From the NCBI GenBank assembly GCA_020722565.1, contig DYKO01000005.1, positions 1 to 64,000 of the forward strand: DNA of 64,000 nt, given 5' to 3'. The DNA comes from Rikenella microfusus. Its GTDB lineage: Bacteria; Bacteroidota; Bacteroidia; Bacteroidales; Tenuifilaceae. Positions 17,979 to 25,748 of the stretch are shown here, piece after piece. Both the position numbers and the translations under genes were made by a program. Numbering within the stretch: the stretch's first letter is position 1; every line of letters starts with the position of its first letter. The notes below the pieces were generated by a model. It was not told the DNA's origin. It worked only from the letters and a program-made list of their open reading frames with translations, and searched no databases.

Positions 17979-18215
17979 TTATTCGGTAGCAGAGGTACCA
18001 TTTTTGCCATTGGCATACCGAACTCGTTCTTTCTTTTTGTGGTAAACCTCGATTCCCAAAAAGTAGTAACGAATAATCCAAAATTCAACATACCATTTTT
18101 GATCCAACGATTGAATGGTATCTTGCAGGTGTTGTGTTTTTCCAATAAAAGGTCTTCGCATCAAATTAATCGTATCAACCCGCTGGTTAGGTCCAGCATA
18201 TTCAATATTTATCAT
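17979..18215 (-). CDS. Small hypothetical protein
   Basis: A 78-residue open frame (MINIEYAGPNQRVDTINLMR...) with balanced composition and a charged C-terminal part. It lies between the sodA and mqnD genes on the same strand and the longer overlapping frames there look less protein-like. No family recognised. It is kept as a possible gene only. Confidence 0.45.
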   Translation of the reverse strand: MINIEYAGPNQRVDTINLMRRPFIGKTQHLQDTIQSLDQKWYVEFWIIRYYFLGIEVYHKKKERVRYANGKNGTSATE

Positions 18216-18310
18216 AAAATTAACATCAATTTAATAAACATCAAAATTTGTTTTTAGGTATAAATGCCTAAACGACATGTTATGTTGCTTGTTCACAAAC
18301 AGTTGAGCCA

Positions 18311-19135
18311 TTAATGGACAAATATTGAACTTTTATCAAAATTTAACTGATTTAGGGCAGTGGAATCAAACAACCTTGAAATAGCTTTTTGACCCTGTGT
18401 CCCTAAACTGACCGAAAAATCATTAACATAAAGATTGATATGCTTTAGCAACACCGCTCTGCTCATCTCCTGAGCATGTAGTGATACGTATGCCATGGTG
18501 GCGCCAGGATTGCTTAAAGCGAATTGCACGCTCTTGCTCAATACAAGGTTAATCTCTCTTTTAAGTTCATCTGGTAAATCGCGTCGAACGGCTATTCCCC
18601 CTAAAGGAGTAGGTAATCCGGTTTGGGTTTCCCAAATTTCACCCAAATCGGCAATTTTAATTAAACCCTTTTGCTGATAGGTGAACCTCGATTCGTGAAT
18701 TATTACCCCGGCGTCAACACTGCCATTTGTTACCATTGATTCCACTTCAGAAAAAACCACATACTGTTTACGGGAAACATTCGGGAAGGCAAGATTAAAA
18801 AGCAAATGAGCGGTTGTGTGCTCACCAGGAATGGCAACCGATAGGTTTTGGATATCATCCAATGAAATTGGATTCTTGCCTACCAGCAATGGTCCAACCC
18901 CAAGTCCCAAGGCGTTTCCTGAAACCAGAAGTTGGTACCTATCAACAATTTGAGGGTAAACCCCAAAGCTAATTTTAGTAATATGCGGTTTCCCGGATAT
19001 GGCCATGAGGTTTAGCTCTTCTATATCGGCCAATTTTACATCTACATCAAAAGATTTGTGTAATAGCCCGTGAACAAGGGCATAAAACATAAACGTGTCG
19101 TTAGGACAAGTTGAAAAGTTTAACAATAGCTTCAT
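18311..19135 (-). CDS. mqnD: 1,4-dihydroxy-6-naphthoate synthase (futalosine pathway)
   Basis: A 274-residue enzyme that converts cyclic de-hypoxanthinyl futalosine to 1,4-dihydroxy-6-naphthoate in menaquinone synthesis. The N-terminal FSTCPNDTFMFYAL and internal TKISFGVYP, GPLLVGKNP, IPGEHTTAHLLFNLA and DAGVIIHESRFTY are the periplasmic-binding-protein-like signatures of MqnD. It starts two bases after the mqnB stop, forming a pathway operon. Other mqn genes are outside the window. Confidence 0.93.
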   Translation of the reverse strand: MKLLLNFSTCPNDTFMFYALVHGLLHKSFDVDVKLADIEELNLMAISGKPHITKISFGVYPQIVDRYQLLVSGNALGLGVGPLLVGKNPISLDDIQNLSVAIPGEHTTAHLLFNLAFPNVSRKQYVVFSEVESMVTNGSVDAGVIIHESRFTYQQKGLIKIADLGEIWETQTGLPTPLGGIAVRRDLPDELKREINLVLSKSVQFALSNPGATMAYVSLHAQEMSRAVLLKHINLYVNDFSVSLGTQGQKAISRLFDSTALNQLNFDKSSIFVH

Positions 19136-19137
19136 GA

Positions 19138-19812
19138 CTATAAGAAATTTTTTGATGCTAAAGAGTCTAAAATTTTAGGTAATTCGCTCCATAATCTGTC
19201 AACCGCAAGTGGAAGATTCCAATTGTTCCTGTTACGCGGTTCTACAAAATTTGATATTGCTCGCATGGCCAAAAAAGGGATACCTAATCGCAGGCAAACA
19301 TAAAAAACCGCCGCCGACTCCATGGTTTCGATATCGGGATTAAATGTACGTTTCAAGAAAGCAATTCGCTCGGCAGAACCAGAAGCGGTTGCAACAGTAA
19401 TCCCTTTAACTACAGGAAGATTTAAGGATAATAAATCAATAAAGTTATTGTTCATGTTGCTTAGCTGCACTGTGGAATTTCCCGAGAAAGGGAAATTATC
19501 GATATGAGTAAATCGACCCTGATCATCAATGCCATAGTCGGCAAATGCATCGTGCCTTACCAAAACAACATTACCTGGTTCCAATTCAGAGTTGAAGCTA
19601 CCCGCTACCCCAAGGTTTAATACAAAAGAATACCTATCAACTACCCTTGTCAATTCATAAGCAGTGGGTACAGCACCAACACCAGTAATCAGGATATCGG
19701 CAGTAAAACTTTCAGTTATCTGTTTTTTAAAATAAAAATTCTTTCCCTTTCTAAAACTTGCAGGTAATTCAATTTCAGTAGCCACAGCTACGAGGCATTT
19801 ACTATTATCCAT
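19138..19812 (-). CDS. mqnB: Futalosine hydrolase
   Basis: A 224-residue nucleosidase of the MTA/SAH phosphorylase-like fold that releases hypoxanthine from futalosine. The ITGVGAVPTAYELTR, NLGVAGSFN and METMESAAVFYVC-like (IETMESAAVFYVC) segments give the family, the last containing the base/ribose-binding residues. Adjacent mqnD fixes the function as futalosine hydrolase and not a general nucleosidase. This is the first gene of the mqnB-mqnD unit. Confidence 0.92.
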   Translation of the reverse strand: MDNSKCLVAVATEIELPASFRKGKNFYFKKQITESFTADILITGVGAVPTAYELTRVVDRYSFVLNLGVAGSFNSELEPGNVVLVRHDAFADYGIDDQGRFTHIDNFPFSGNSTVQLSNMNNNFIDLLSLNLPVVKGITVATASGSAERIAFLKRTFNPDIETMESAAVFYVCLRLGIPFLAMRAISNFVEPRNRNNWNLPLAVDRLWSELPKILDSLASKNFL

Positions 19813-19939
19813 TTTTTTGACTAAATTTTACCGCTGTAAATTAAACAATGTAAAAAACAAATATGTTACTATATAGAAAAATAACAAATGAAAAGCAAAA
19901 ACAGTAAATTTTGAAATAATTTTGTAACTTTAAATAAAA

Positions 19940-20359
19940 ATGGCTACTGCATATATAACCCGAAGAGAGCGTTTTAGTTCAGCACACAGACTTTTTAAGC
20001 CAGAACTAAGCGACAACGAGAACTACGAGCTCTTTGGTGACTGTTCACACCCCAATTGGCATGGGCACAACTATGAGCTATTTGTTACCGTTAAGGGAGC
20101 CGTAAACCCAGAATTGGGATATGTAATCAATCTCAAAAAGGTAAGCACTATAATTCGCAAGCATGTTATCAGCAAATTGGACCACCGGAATGTTAACATT
20201 GATGTTGACTTTATGAGTGGTGTATTGGCAACTACAGAAAATTTGGCCATTTACATTTGGAAAGAACTTGAACCCCGGCTACATGAATTAAGCGTAGAGC
20301 TGCATTGCATAAAGATAAAGGAAACCGAAAATAATTTTGTTGAATATTACGGAGAATAA
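19940..20359 (+). CDS. queD: 6-pyruvoyl-tetrahydropterin synthase / 6-carboxytetrahydropterin synthase family
   Basis: A 139-residue pterin enzyme. Zinc ligands are the N-terminal SSAHR histidine and the HGH pair of FGDCSHPNWHGHNY; the catalytic cysteine is in GDC. The spacing C-x5-HGH resembles eukaryotic-type PTPS. The substrate is 7,8-dihydroneopterin triphosphate made by folE, which starts three bases downstream. Whether the product feeds queuosine (QueD) or a tetrahydropterin/folate route cannot be settled here, so the symbol is provisional. A -7-like TAACTTTA lies only eight bases before the ATG. Confidence 0.82.
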   Translation: MATAYITRRERFSSAHRLFKPELSDNENYELFGDCSHPNWHGHNYELFVTVKGAVNPELGYVINLKKVSTIIRKHVISKLDHRNVNIDVDFMSGVLATTENLAIYIWKELEPRLHELSVELHCIKIKETENNFVEYYGE

Positions 20360-20362
20360 ATC

Positions 20363-21001
20363 ATGGAAATAATTAACAACAACGCATCGCTAAATGATGA
20401 TGAGGGTTACGTAAGAATAGACAAATGGAACCCTGAAACGACAGAAAAGTTAGCCTATCATTATAAAGAAATCCTAAATCTTATTGGGGAAGATGTAAAC
20501 AGAGAAGGGTTACTTCAAACTCCATCGAGGGTGGCTAAGGCCATTCAATTTTTAACTCACGGCTACAATATCGACCCACATGCCATAGTAAGAAGTGCAA
20601 AATTCCATGAGGAATATAAGCAGATGGTTATTGTAAAGGATATTGAACTCTACTCCATGTGCGAGCACCACATGATCCCCTTTTACGGAAAAGCTCATGT
20701 TGCCTATATCCCCAATGGTTACATCACGGGGCTAAGCAAAGTGGCAAGGGTTGTTGAAGCTTACGCCAGAAGGCTACAGGTTCAGGAAAGGCTTACCGTT
20801 CAGATACGTGATTGCCTTCAGGAAACACTTAGTCCGCTTGGTGTGGCAGTAGTTATTGAAGCCGCTCATATGTGCATGCAGATGCGCGGAGTTCAGAAGC
20901 AAAATTCAGTTACCACCACATCGGCCTTTACCGGAGCATTCCTTACACACAACGAAACCCGAGAGGAATTTATTCACCTGATTGGAGTAAAGCTCCATTA
21001 G
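20363..21001 (+). CDS. folE: GTP cyclohydrolase I
   Basis: A 212-residue enzyme converting GTP to 7,8-dihydroneopterin triphosphate, first step of folate and other pterin synthesis. Zinc ligands C100, H103 ([12 protein letters not shown]) and C171 ([10 protein letters not shown]) are intact, with the [20 protein letters not shown] segment between. It is cotranscribed with the upstream pterin synthase, three bases away, and followed by a terminator. Confidence 0.96.
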   Translation: MEIINNNASLNDDEGYVRIDKWNPETTEKLAYHYKEILNLIGEDVNREGLLQTPSRVAKAIQFLTHGYNIDPHAIVRSAKFHEEYKQMVIVKDIELYSMCEHHMIPFYGKAHVAYIPNGYITGLSKVARVVEAYARRLQVQERLTVQIRDCLQETLSPLGVAVVIEAAHMCMQMRGVQKQNSVTTTSAFTGAFLTHNETREEFIHLIGVKLH

Positions 21002-21021
21002 TATATGATAGATTAGGACAA

Positions 21022-21054
21022 GAAATAAAGCCCCTTTTTGCGGGGCCTTATTTC
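21022..21054. terminator. Bidirectional terminator after folE
   Basis: Stem GAAATAAAGCCCC / GGGGCCTTATTTC with one mismatch bulge and a T-rich loop; lies between the convergent folE and beta-barrel genes. Confidence 0.8.
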
Positions 21055-21059
21055 TTTAT

Positions 21060-21818
21060 TTAGTCCCGATTCTCAACTTTTAAACCCTTTTTCCATTTTC
21101 CACCAGTGCTACCAGAGGAACCTTCATCAGGTTTATTCTTTCGGAAATACTTAAAGTAGATATCAACCATGTCGAATTTATAGGTTGCTGAAACCTGAAG
21201 GGAGCGAAACCGAGACTTTGTGTTCTCATCCATTTGATGGTAAATGTCCACAAACCCCAAATCGTAGCGTAAATCCAGTCCCCATATTCCATCCTTTGTT
21301 GGGTACTCCGCCCCACAACCGAACGATAATCCCCAGTCGAAACGTGTCCAGTGATAATCATCATAAACAAACCCACCCTGACCCTGATATACAAGTTTAC
21401 CACTGCCAATTCGGGTTGTTGAGTAAAATCCACCATTGGCATAAACCTTTCTAAGGCCCAAGAAACTGAAGGCATACTTTGCCAAAACAGGAATTTGAAT
21501 AGCTGGCATTCGTTTAGTTTCCTCCGTTCCTCCATATTCCCCTTTAGTTCCCTTTGAAATAAAATTTAACTCGGTTTGAACCGAAAAACGATTGGTGAAA
21601 CCAAACTCACCAACCATACCAAACTGATAACCTAATCTGTTTTTAACCGTGTAGTCAGAATAGGACCATTGACTGAATTTTGAAAGATTCATCCCAACCT
21701 TTGGGCCAATATAAATAAACCCAACATCGTGACCAAAAACTGTAAATAGTTGTGCCTTTGCCGCATTCAGCGAAAATGCAACCATTATGACAATAAGAGT
21801 GTGTAATCTCATTTGCAT
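21060..21818 (-). CDS. Outer-membrane beta-barrel protein (porin/PorT-like family)
   Basis: A 252-residue protein with a signal peptide ending AAKAQ near residue 22. The mature region has repeating amphipathic strands (GPKVGMNLSKFS, LGYQFGMVGEFGFTNRFSVQTELNFISKG) typical of the eight-stranded OMP_b-brl_2 barrels of Bacteroidota, followed by a hydrophilic C-terminal tail rich in glycine, serine and lysine that is unusual for a barrel end. The start may be the second methionine, two codons in. Function unknown. Confidence 0.78.
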   Translation of the reverse strand: MQMRLHTLIVIMVAFSLNAAKAQLFTVFGHDVGFIYIGPKVGMNLSKFSQWSYSDYTVKNRLGYQFGMVGEFGFTNRFSVQTELNFISKGTKGEYGGTEETKRMPAIQIPVLAKYAFSFLGLRKVYANGGFYSTTRIGSGKLVYQGQGGFVYDDYHWTRFDWGLSFGCGAEYPTKDGIWGLDLRYDLGFVDIYHQMDENTKSRFRSLQVSATYKFDMVDIYFKYFRKNKPDEGSSGSTGGKWKKGLKVENRD

Positions 21819-21956
21819 ATTTTTTAGTTTATAACAAATTAGTATGAATATCCATTTATCAATTTATTAGCATTTTGAAAACAAATAAACGAAAAAAAAG
21901 AAGTAAATCAAATTACTAGGTTAACAATTAGCCTAAAAAGTTTCTATTGACTTGAA

Positions 21957-22595
21957 ATGAATTTAATCCTAAATTGCATAGGAAATTTTTTTCTTATGCA
22001 GCAGAACCCAATAAACCCTACGCTATTTACACGTTTGGCTCAAACTATTAACAGTAGGTACGGAAGCATTATTGGTTCATACAAATGCTGTCAGCTTGAT
22101 ACCCTACCCATTCCATTCCAGAGTAAATTCAAGTTATATCAGCTAACCGATTTTGGGGGAATTCCAACCTTCCATTATAGAATTGCTTATAGCGAGGGTA
22201 AAACCATACTACTTGACGGTTCATTAAAAAGTGTAAACGATATATTTGCTGAGGAAGCACCTATAATTAACCATAGCACCGTTATCGATTTTCTAAAATT
22301 TTTTGTAAGCCACACATGTTACCCCATCGATTCAAACCGGATAATTTCAAGTATTGAAGATATCGATTTCACCGAGTACCCCGGCGAGGATTTGCTGTTA
22401 AGGATTACCCATAACATAACCCCCCCGATTATTACCTTTAACAACGATTATTTTACCATTTATTGCAACTTGATTATGGACGCAACGTTCTATCAAAGCG
22501 CAATTGATGTTTATAAAAACGGAAGAGTAGAAATTGTTGAAAAAAGAGAGATTTTGAAAGATATTCCGGTTGGGGAAATGATGCACGACTTCTGA
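21957..22595 (+). CDS. Hypothetical protein
   Basis: A 212-residue soluble protein with no recognised family. An alternative start at 21996 (MQQNPINPTLFTRL) would remove a short hydrophobic N-terminus and looks more natural. The middle section alternates strands and acidic loops and contains several cysteines (YKCCQL, SHTCYP). It lies 90 bases upstream of fabD in the same direction, without obvious functional link. Confidence 0.65.
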   Translation: MNLILNCIGNFFLMQQNPINPTLFTRLAQTINSRYGSIIGSYKCCQLDTLPIPFQSKFKLYQLTDFGGIPTFHYRIAYSEGKTILLDGSLKSVNDIFAEEAPIINHSTVIDFLKFFVSHTCYPIDSNRIISSIEDIDFTEYPGEDLLLRITHNITPPIITFNNDYFTIYCNLIMDATFYQSAIDVYKNGRVEIVEKREILKDIPVGEMMHDF

Positions 22596-22685
22596 ACTGC
22601 TGATTAGCTATACATTACCTATTGCTTTCCGTATTAATGAAATTTGCTTTACATTTGCCTTCACAAACTTAAAACCCTTTTTGTT

Positions 22686-23570
22686 ATGAAAGCGTATGTT
22701 TTCCCCGGACAGGGCGCCCAATTTGTTGGCATGGGTAAAGATTTATACGAAAGTTCACCCTTAGCCAAGGAATTATTTGAAAAAGCAAACCAGATTTTAG
22801 GATTCAGAATAACCGACTTAATGTTTGCAGGCTCCGACGAGGATTTAAAACAAACAAAAGTTACCCAACCTGCCATTTTTCTACACTCTGTGATTTTGTC
22901 TAGGGTTTTGGGCGAATCTTTTAAGCCCGAAATGGTTGCCGGACACTCGTTAGGTGAATTTTCGGCACTGGTAGCCGCTGGAGCACTAAGTTTCGAAGAT
23001 GGACTTCGGCTGGTATCGGCGCGTGCCATGGCCATGCAAAAGGCCTGCGAAATGCAGCCCTCTACCATGGCAGCCGTTCTCGGCCTCGACGATGCAAAGG
23101 TAGAAGAAATATGTGCCTCCATCGACGAAATTGTTGTACCAGCCAACTACAACTGCCCTGGCCAATTGGTTATTTCCGGCTCAATAAAAGGAATTGAAGT
23201 GGCCTGCCAAAAATTAACCGAAGCTGGTGCCAAGCGTGCTATAAAACTTGCAGTTAGTGGCGCTTTTCACTCCCCCTTAATGGAACCCGCACGGCTGGAA
23301 CTTGAGGCTGCCATTAATGCTACCCCCTTTAGCCAGCCCATTTGCCCCATTTACCAGAATGTAAACGCCAAGCCCACCACCAACCCCGAAGAAATAAAGA
23401 GGAACCTTATCGCACAGCTAACAGCACCGGTTCACTGGACCCAAACCGTTCAAAACATGATTTCCGACGGTGCAACCGAATTTGTTGAATTGGGACCGGG
23501 CAATGTACTTCAGGGTCTGATAAAAAAAGTTGACAGAAATTTAGCTGCTGAGAGCAAACAGAACCTATAA
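22686..23570 (+). CDS. fabD: Malonyl CoA-acyl carrier protein transacylase
   Basis: A 294-residue enzyme moving malonyl from CoA to ACP for fatty-acid synthesis. The start MKAYVFPGQGAQFVGMG at 22686 is the family N-terminus; the frame is open 14 codons further but that extension is unrelated. The catalytic serine is in GHSLGEF near residue 90, and the histidine in SGAFHSPLM near 200. It is not clustered with other fab genes here. Confidence 0.95.
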   Translation: MKAYVFPGQGAQFVGMGKDLYESSPLAKELFEKANQILGFRITDLMFAGSDEDLKQTKVTQPAIFLHSVILSRVLGESFKPEMVAGHSLGEFSALVAAGALSFEDGLRLVSARAMAMQKACEMQPSTMAAVLGLDDAKVEEICASIDEIVVPANYNCPGQLVISGSIKGIEVACQKLTEAGAKRAIKLAVSGAFHSPLMEPARLELEAAINATPFSQPICPIYQNVNAKPTTNPEEIKRNLIAQLTAPVHWTQTVQNMISDGATEFVELGPGNVLQGLIKKVDRNLAAESKQNL

Positions 23571-23594
23571 GAAACGCCCCGAAAGGGGCGTTTC
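23571..23594 (+). terminator. Hairpin terminator of fabD
   Basis: Perfect ten-base-pair stem GAAACGCCCC / GGGGCGTTTC closed by a GAAA tetraloop directly after the fabD stop. The following T-tract is weak (GCTATTT). Confidence 0.7.
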
Positions 23595-24200
23595 GCTATT
23601 TGGGAAAATACTAGTAGTTTGATTCAAATTGGAATGCAAATTCTGCACAATAAAAAACTTTAAGTGGTCTCAATTAGTTTAACATTACTATCGATACAGC
23701 AATTATCAAAAAAATATAAATTGTTCATCACCTCAACCACCCAGTTTGGAAGGGTTTTCATAATATATTGAATATCCAATTTTAGCAATCTCGATATTGA
23801 TATTGTGTACATACAATAATTCACATTATAGCCACCATACAAGTTCCCAACTATACTGCATCAAATCCGTAAACAATAAAAATTATATCATCCCTTATTT
23901 ATTATCAATTGGGCATCGGTGTTATGGCTACCCCCGGGCAGTTGCAATTGGCTTGGGTTCTTTAATTACCCTTTTAAACAAAAGGAGATGCACAGCAAAT
24001 ATTATGTGGCCTTGCACCAACCCTACCTAAAAAAAGTCTTGTAATTATTACAAATCTATTAAGTTTCGAGAAACGTAAAAGGGCCTGTATGGCAAAATCG
24101 GACTCAAATAGTTTTACTCACACATGCCTCCCACAACAAAAAATTTTTACTTCGCAAACCAAAGCAAACTAAGCAACACAATATCGATTTTTTATTAAAA
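23595..24200. other. About 600 bases without a convincing gene
   Basis: Only short, low-quality frames are present on both strands, the longest 60-77 codons with odd composition. No tRNA, repeat array or structured RNA was recognised. It separates the fabD terminator from the gdhA terminator and may contain a decayed gene. Confidence 0.4.
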
Positions 24201-24227
24201 AATTAAGGGCTCATTGCTGAGCCCTTA
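24194..24227 (-). terminator. Rho-independent terminator of gdhA
   Basis: Stem TAAGGGCTCA / TGAGCCCTTA (24204-24213, 24218-24227) with a four-base loop, followed on the minus strand by AATTTTTTAATAAA. Confidence 0.88.
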
Positions 24228-24252
24228 AAAAAAGGAATTATAAAAAATCGAA

Positions 24253-25590
24253 TTAGATTAAGCCCTGATCGAGCATAGCATTGGCAACCTTGAGGAAACC
24301 GGCAATGTTAGCTCCCTTAACGTAGTTAACATAGCCATCCTTTTCGGTACCGTGTTTAACGCAAGCTTCGTGAATGCTTTTCATAATCTGGTGCAGACGA
24401 GCATCAACCTCTTCGCTGGTCCAGCTGAGTTTCATGCTATTCTGAGTCATTTCGAGGCCAGAGGTAGCTACACCACCAGCATTTACAGCTTTACCAGGGG
24501 CAAAGAGAATTTTATTGTGCTGGAACACCTCAATAGCTTCGGGAGTACATGGCATGTTAGCAACTTCAGCAACGCAAACTACACCATTCTTAACCAACGC
24601 TTCGGCATCGGCTTTTCCAAGTTCATTCTGCGTTGCGCAAGGCATAGCAACATCTACCTTAACCTCCCAGGGGCGCTTACCGGCAATGAACTTAGCGCTA
24701 GGAAACTTTTTAGCAAAGGGTTCAACTATATCCTGATTCGAAGCTCGTAGTTCCAATAAGTAATCAATCTTTTCACCGCTAATGCCAGATTCATCGAGGA
24801 TATAGCCATCGGGACCAGAAATGGTTACCACTTTTCCACCCAGTTCTGTAACCTTAAGAGCTACACCCCAGGCAACATTACCAAAACCAGAAATGGCAAC
24901 GCGCTTACCAGCAAAGGACATCCCCTTGGTAGCCAACATTTCCTGTGCAAAATAGGTACCACCAAAACCGGTAGCTTCAGGACGAATCAACGAGCCGCCC
25001 CAATTGATTCCCTTTCCGGTAAGAACACCAGTGTTTTCGCCAGCAAGTTTTTTATACATACCATAGAGGTAACCGATTTCGCGACCACCAACACCTATAT
25101 CGCCAGCAGGTACATCGGTTTCAGGGCCAATGTGCTTCCAAAGCTCTAACATGAACGACTGGCAGAAGCGCATAACTTCAGCATCGCTGCGTCCCTTAGG
25201 GTTGAAATCGCTACCCCCTTTAGCACCACCCATAGGTAGTGTGGTGAGAGAATTCTTAAATATCTGCTCAAAACCTAGGAATTTAAGAATTGAGAGGTTT
25301 ACACTGGGGTGGAAACGCAAACCACCCTTGTAGGGTCCAATGGCGTTATTGAACTGAACACGGTGGCCAATGTTAACGTGAATGTTACCTTCATCGTCCA
25401 TCCAGGGCACCTTAAAGGTGAAAATACGGTCGGGTTCAACCATACGTTCAATTATCTTTGCAGATTCGAACTGGGGATTCTGGTTGTAAACCTCATTAAT
25501 CGACTCAAGAACTTCACGAACTGCTTGTAAGTACTCCACCTCGCCTGGGTGTTTCATTTCAAGTTCAGCCATTAATTTATTAACATCCAT
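24253..25590 (-). CDS. gdhA: Glutamate dehydrogenase (probably NADP-dependent)
   Basis: A 445-residue hexameric-type glutamate dehydrogenase interconverting glutamate and 2-oxoglutarate plus ammonia. The substrate loop NAIGPYKGGLRFHPSVN, catalytic-lysine motif LPMGGAKGGSDF, PAGDIGVGGREIGY and the nucleotide-binding SGFGNVAWG are intact. The start MDVNKLMAELEMKHPGEVEYL matches relatives; the frame extends 13 codons to 25629, a possible alternative start. NADP preference is assumed from its similarity to Bacteroides NADP enzymes. It is monocistronic. Confidence 0.93.
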   Translation of the reverse strand: MDVNKLMAELEMKHPGEVEYLQAVREVLESINEVYNQNPQFESAKIIERMVEPDRIFTFKVPWMDDEGNIHVNIGHRVQFNNAIGPYKGGLRFHPSVNLSILKFLGFEQIFKNSLTTLPMGGAKGGSDFNPKGRSDAEVMRFCQSFMLELWKHIGPETDVPAGDIGVGGREIGYLYGMYKKLAGENTGVLTGKGINWGGSLIRPEATGFGGTYFAQEMLATKGMSFAGKRVAISGFGNVAWGVALKVTELGGKVVTISGPDGYILDESGISGEKIDYLLELRASNQDIVEPFAKKFPSAKFIAGKRPWEVKVDVAMPCATQNELGKADAEALVKNGVVCVAEVANMPCTPEAIEVFQHNKILFAPGKAVNAGGVATSGLEMTQNSMKLSWTSEEVDARLHQIMKSIHEACVKHGTEKDGYVNYVKGANIAGFLKVANAMLDQGLI

Positions 25591-25748
25591 TGTGCTAATT
25601 GTTTTTAGTTGTTTAACTAATGAATTCATACGGGAGAATTACCCCTTAAAAGTTTTTCAAAATTGAAGCATTAAAATGATATTTCAAAAGAAAAAAGCCA
25701 TTAAAAAATATGATATTAAACATTTTTTTGAGTTTTTCATTATAATTT

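Noticed and set aside
22661-23146. 161-codon minus-strand frame over fabD
   Set aside because: Shadow of fabD, which carries the GHSLGEF catalytic motif.
23797-24030. 77-codon frame in the fabD-gdhA gap
   Set aside because: Low-quality composition and no upstream signals; treated as non-coding.
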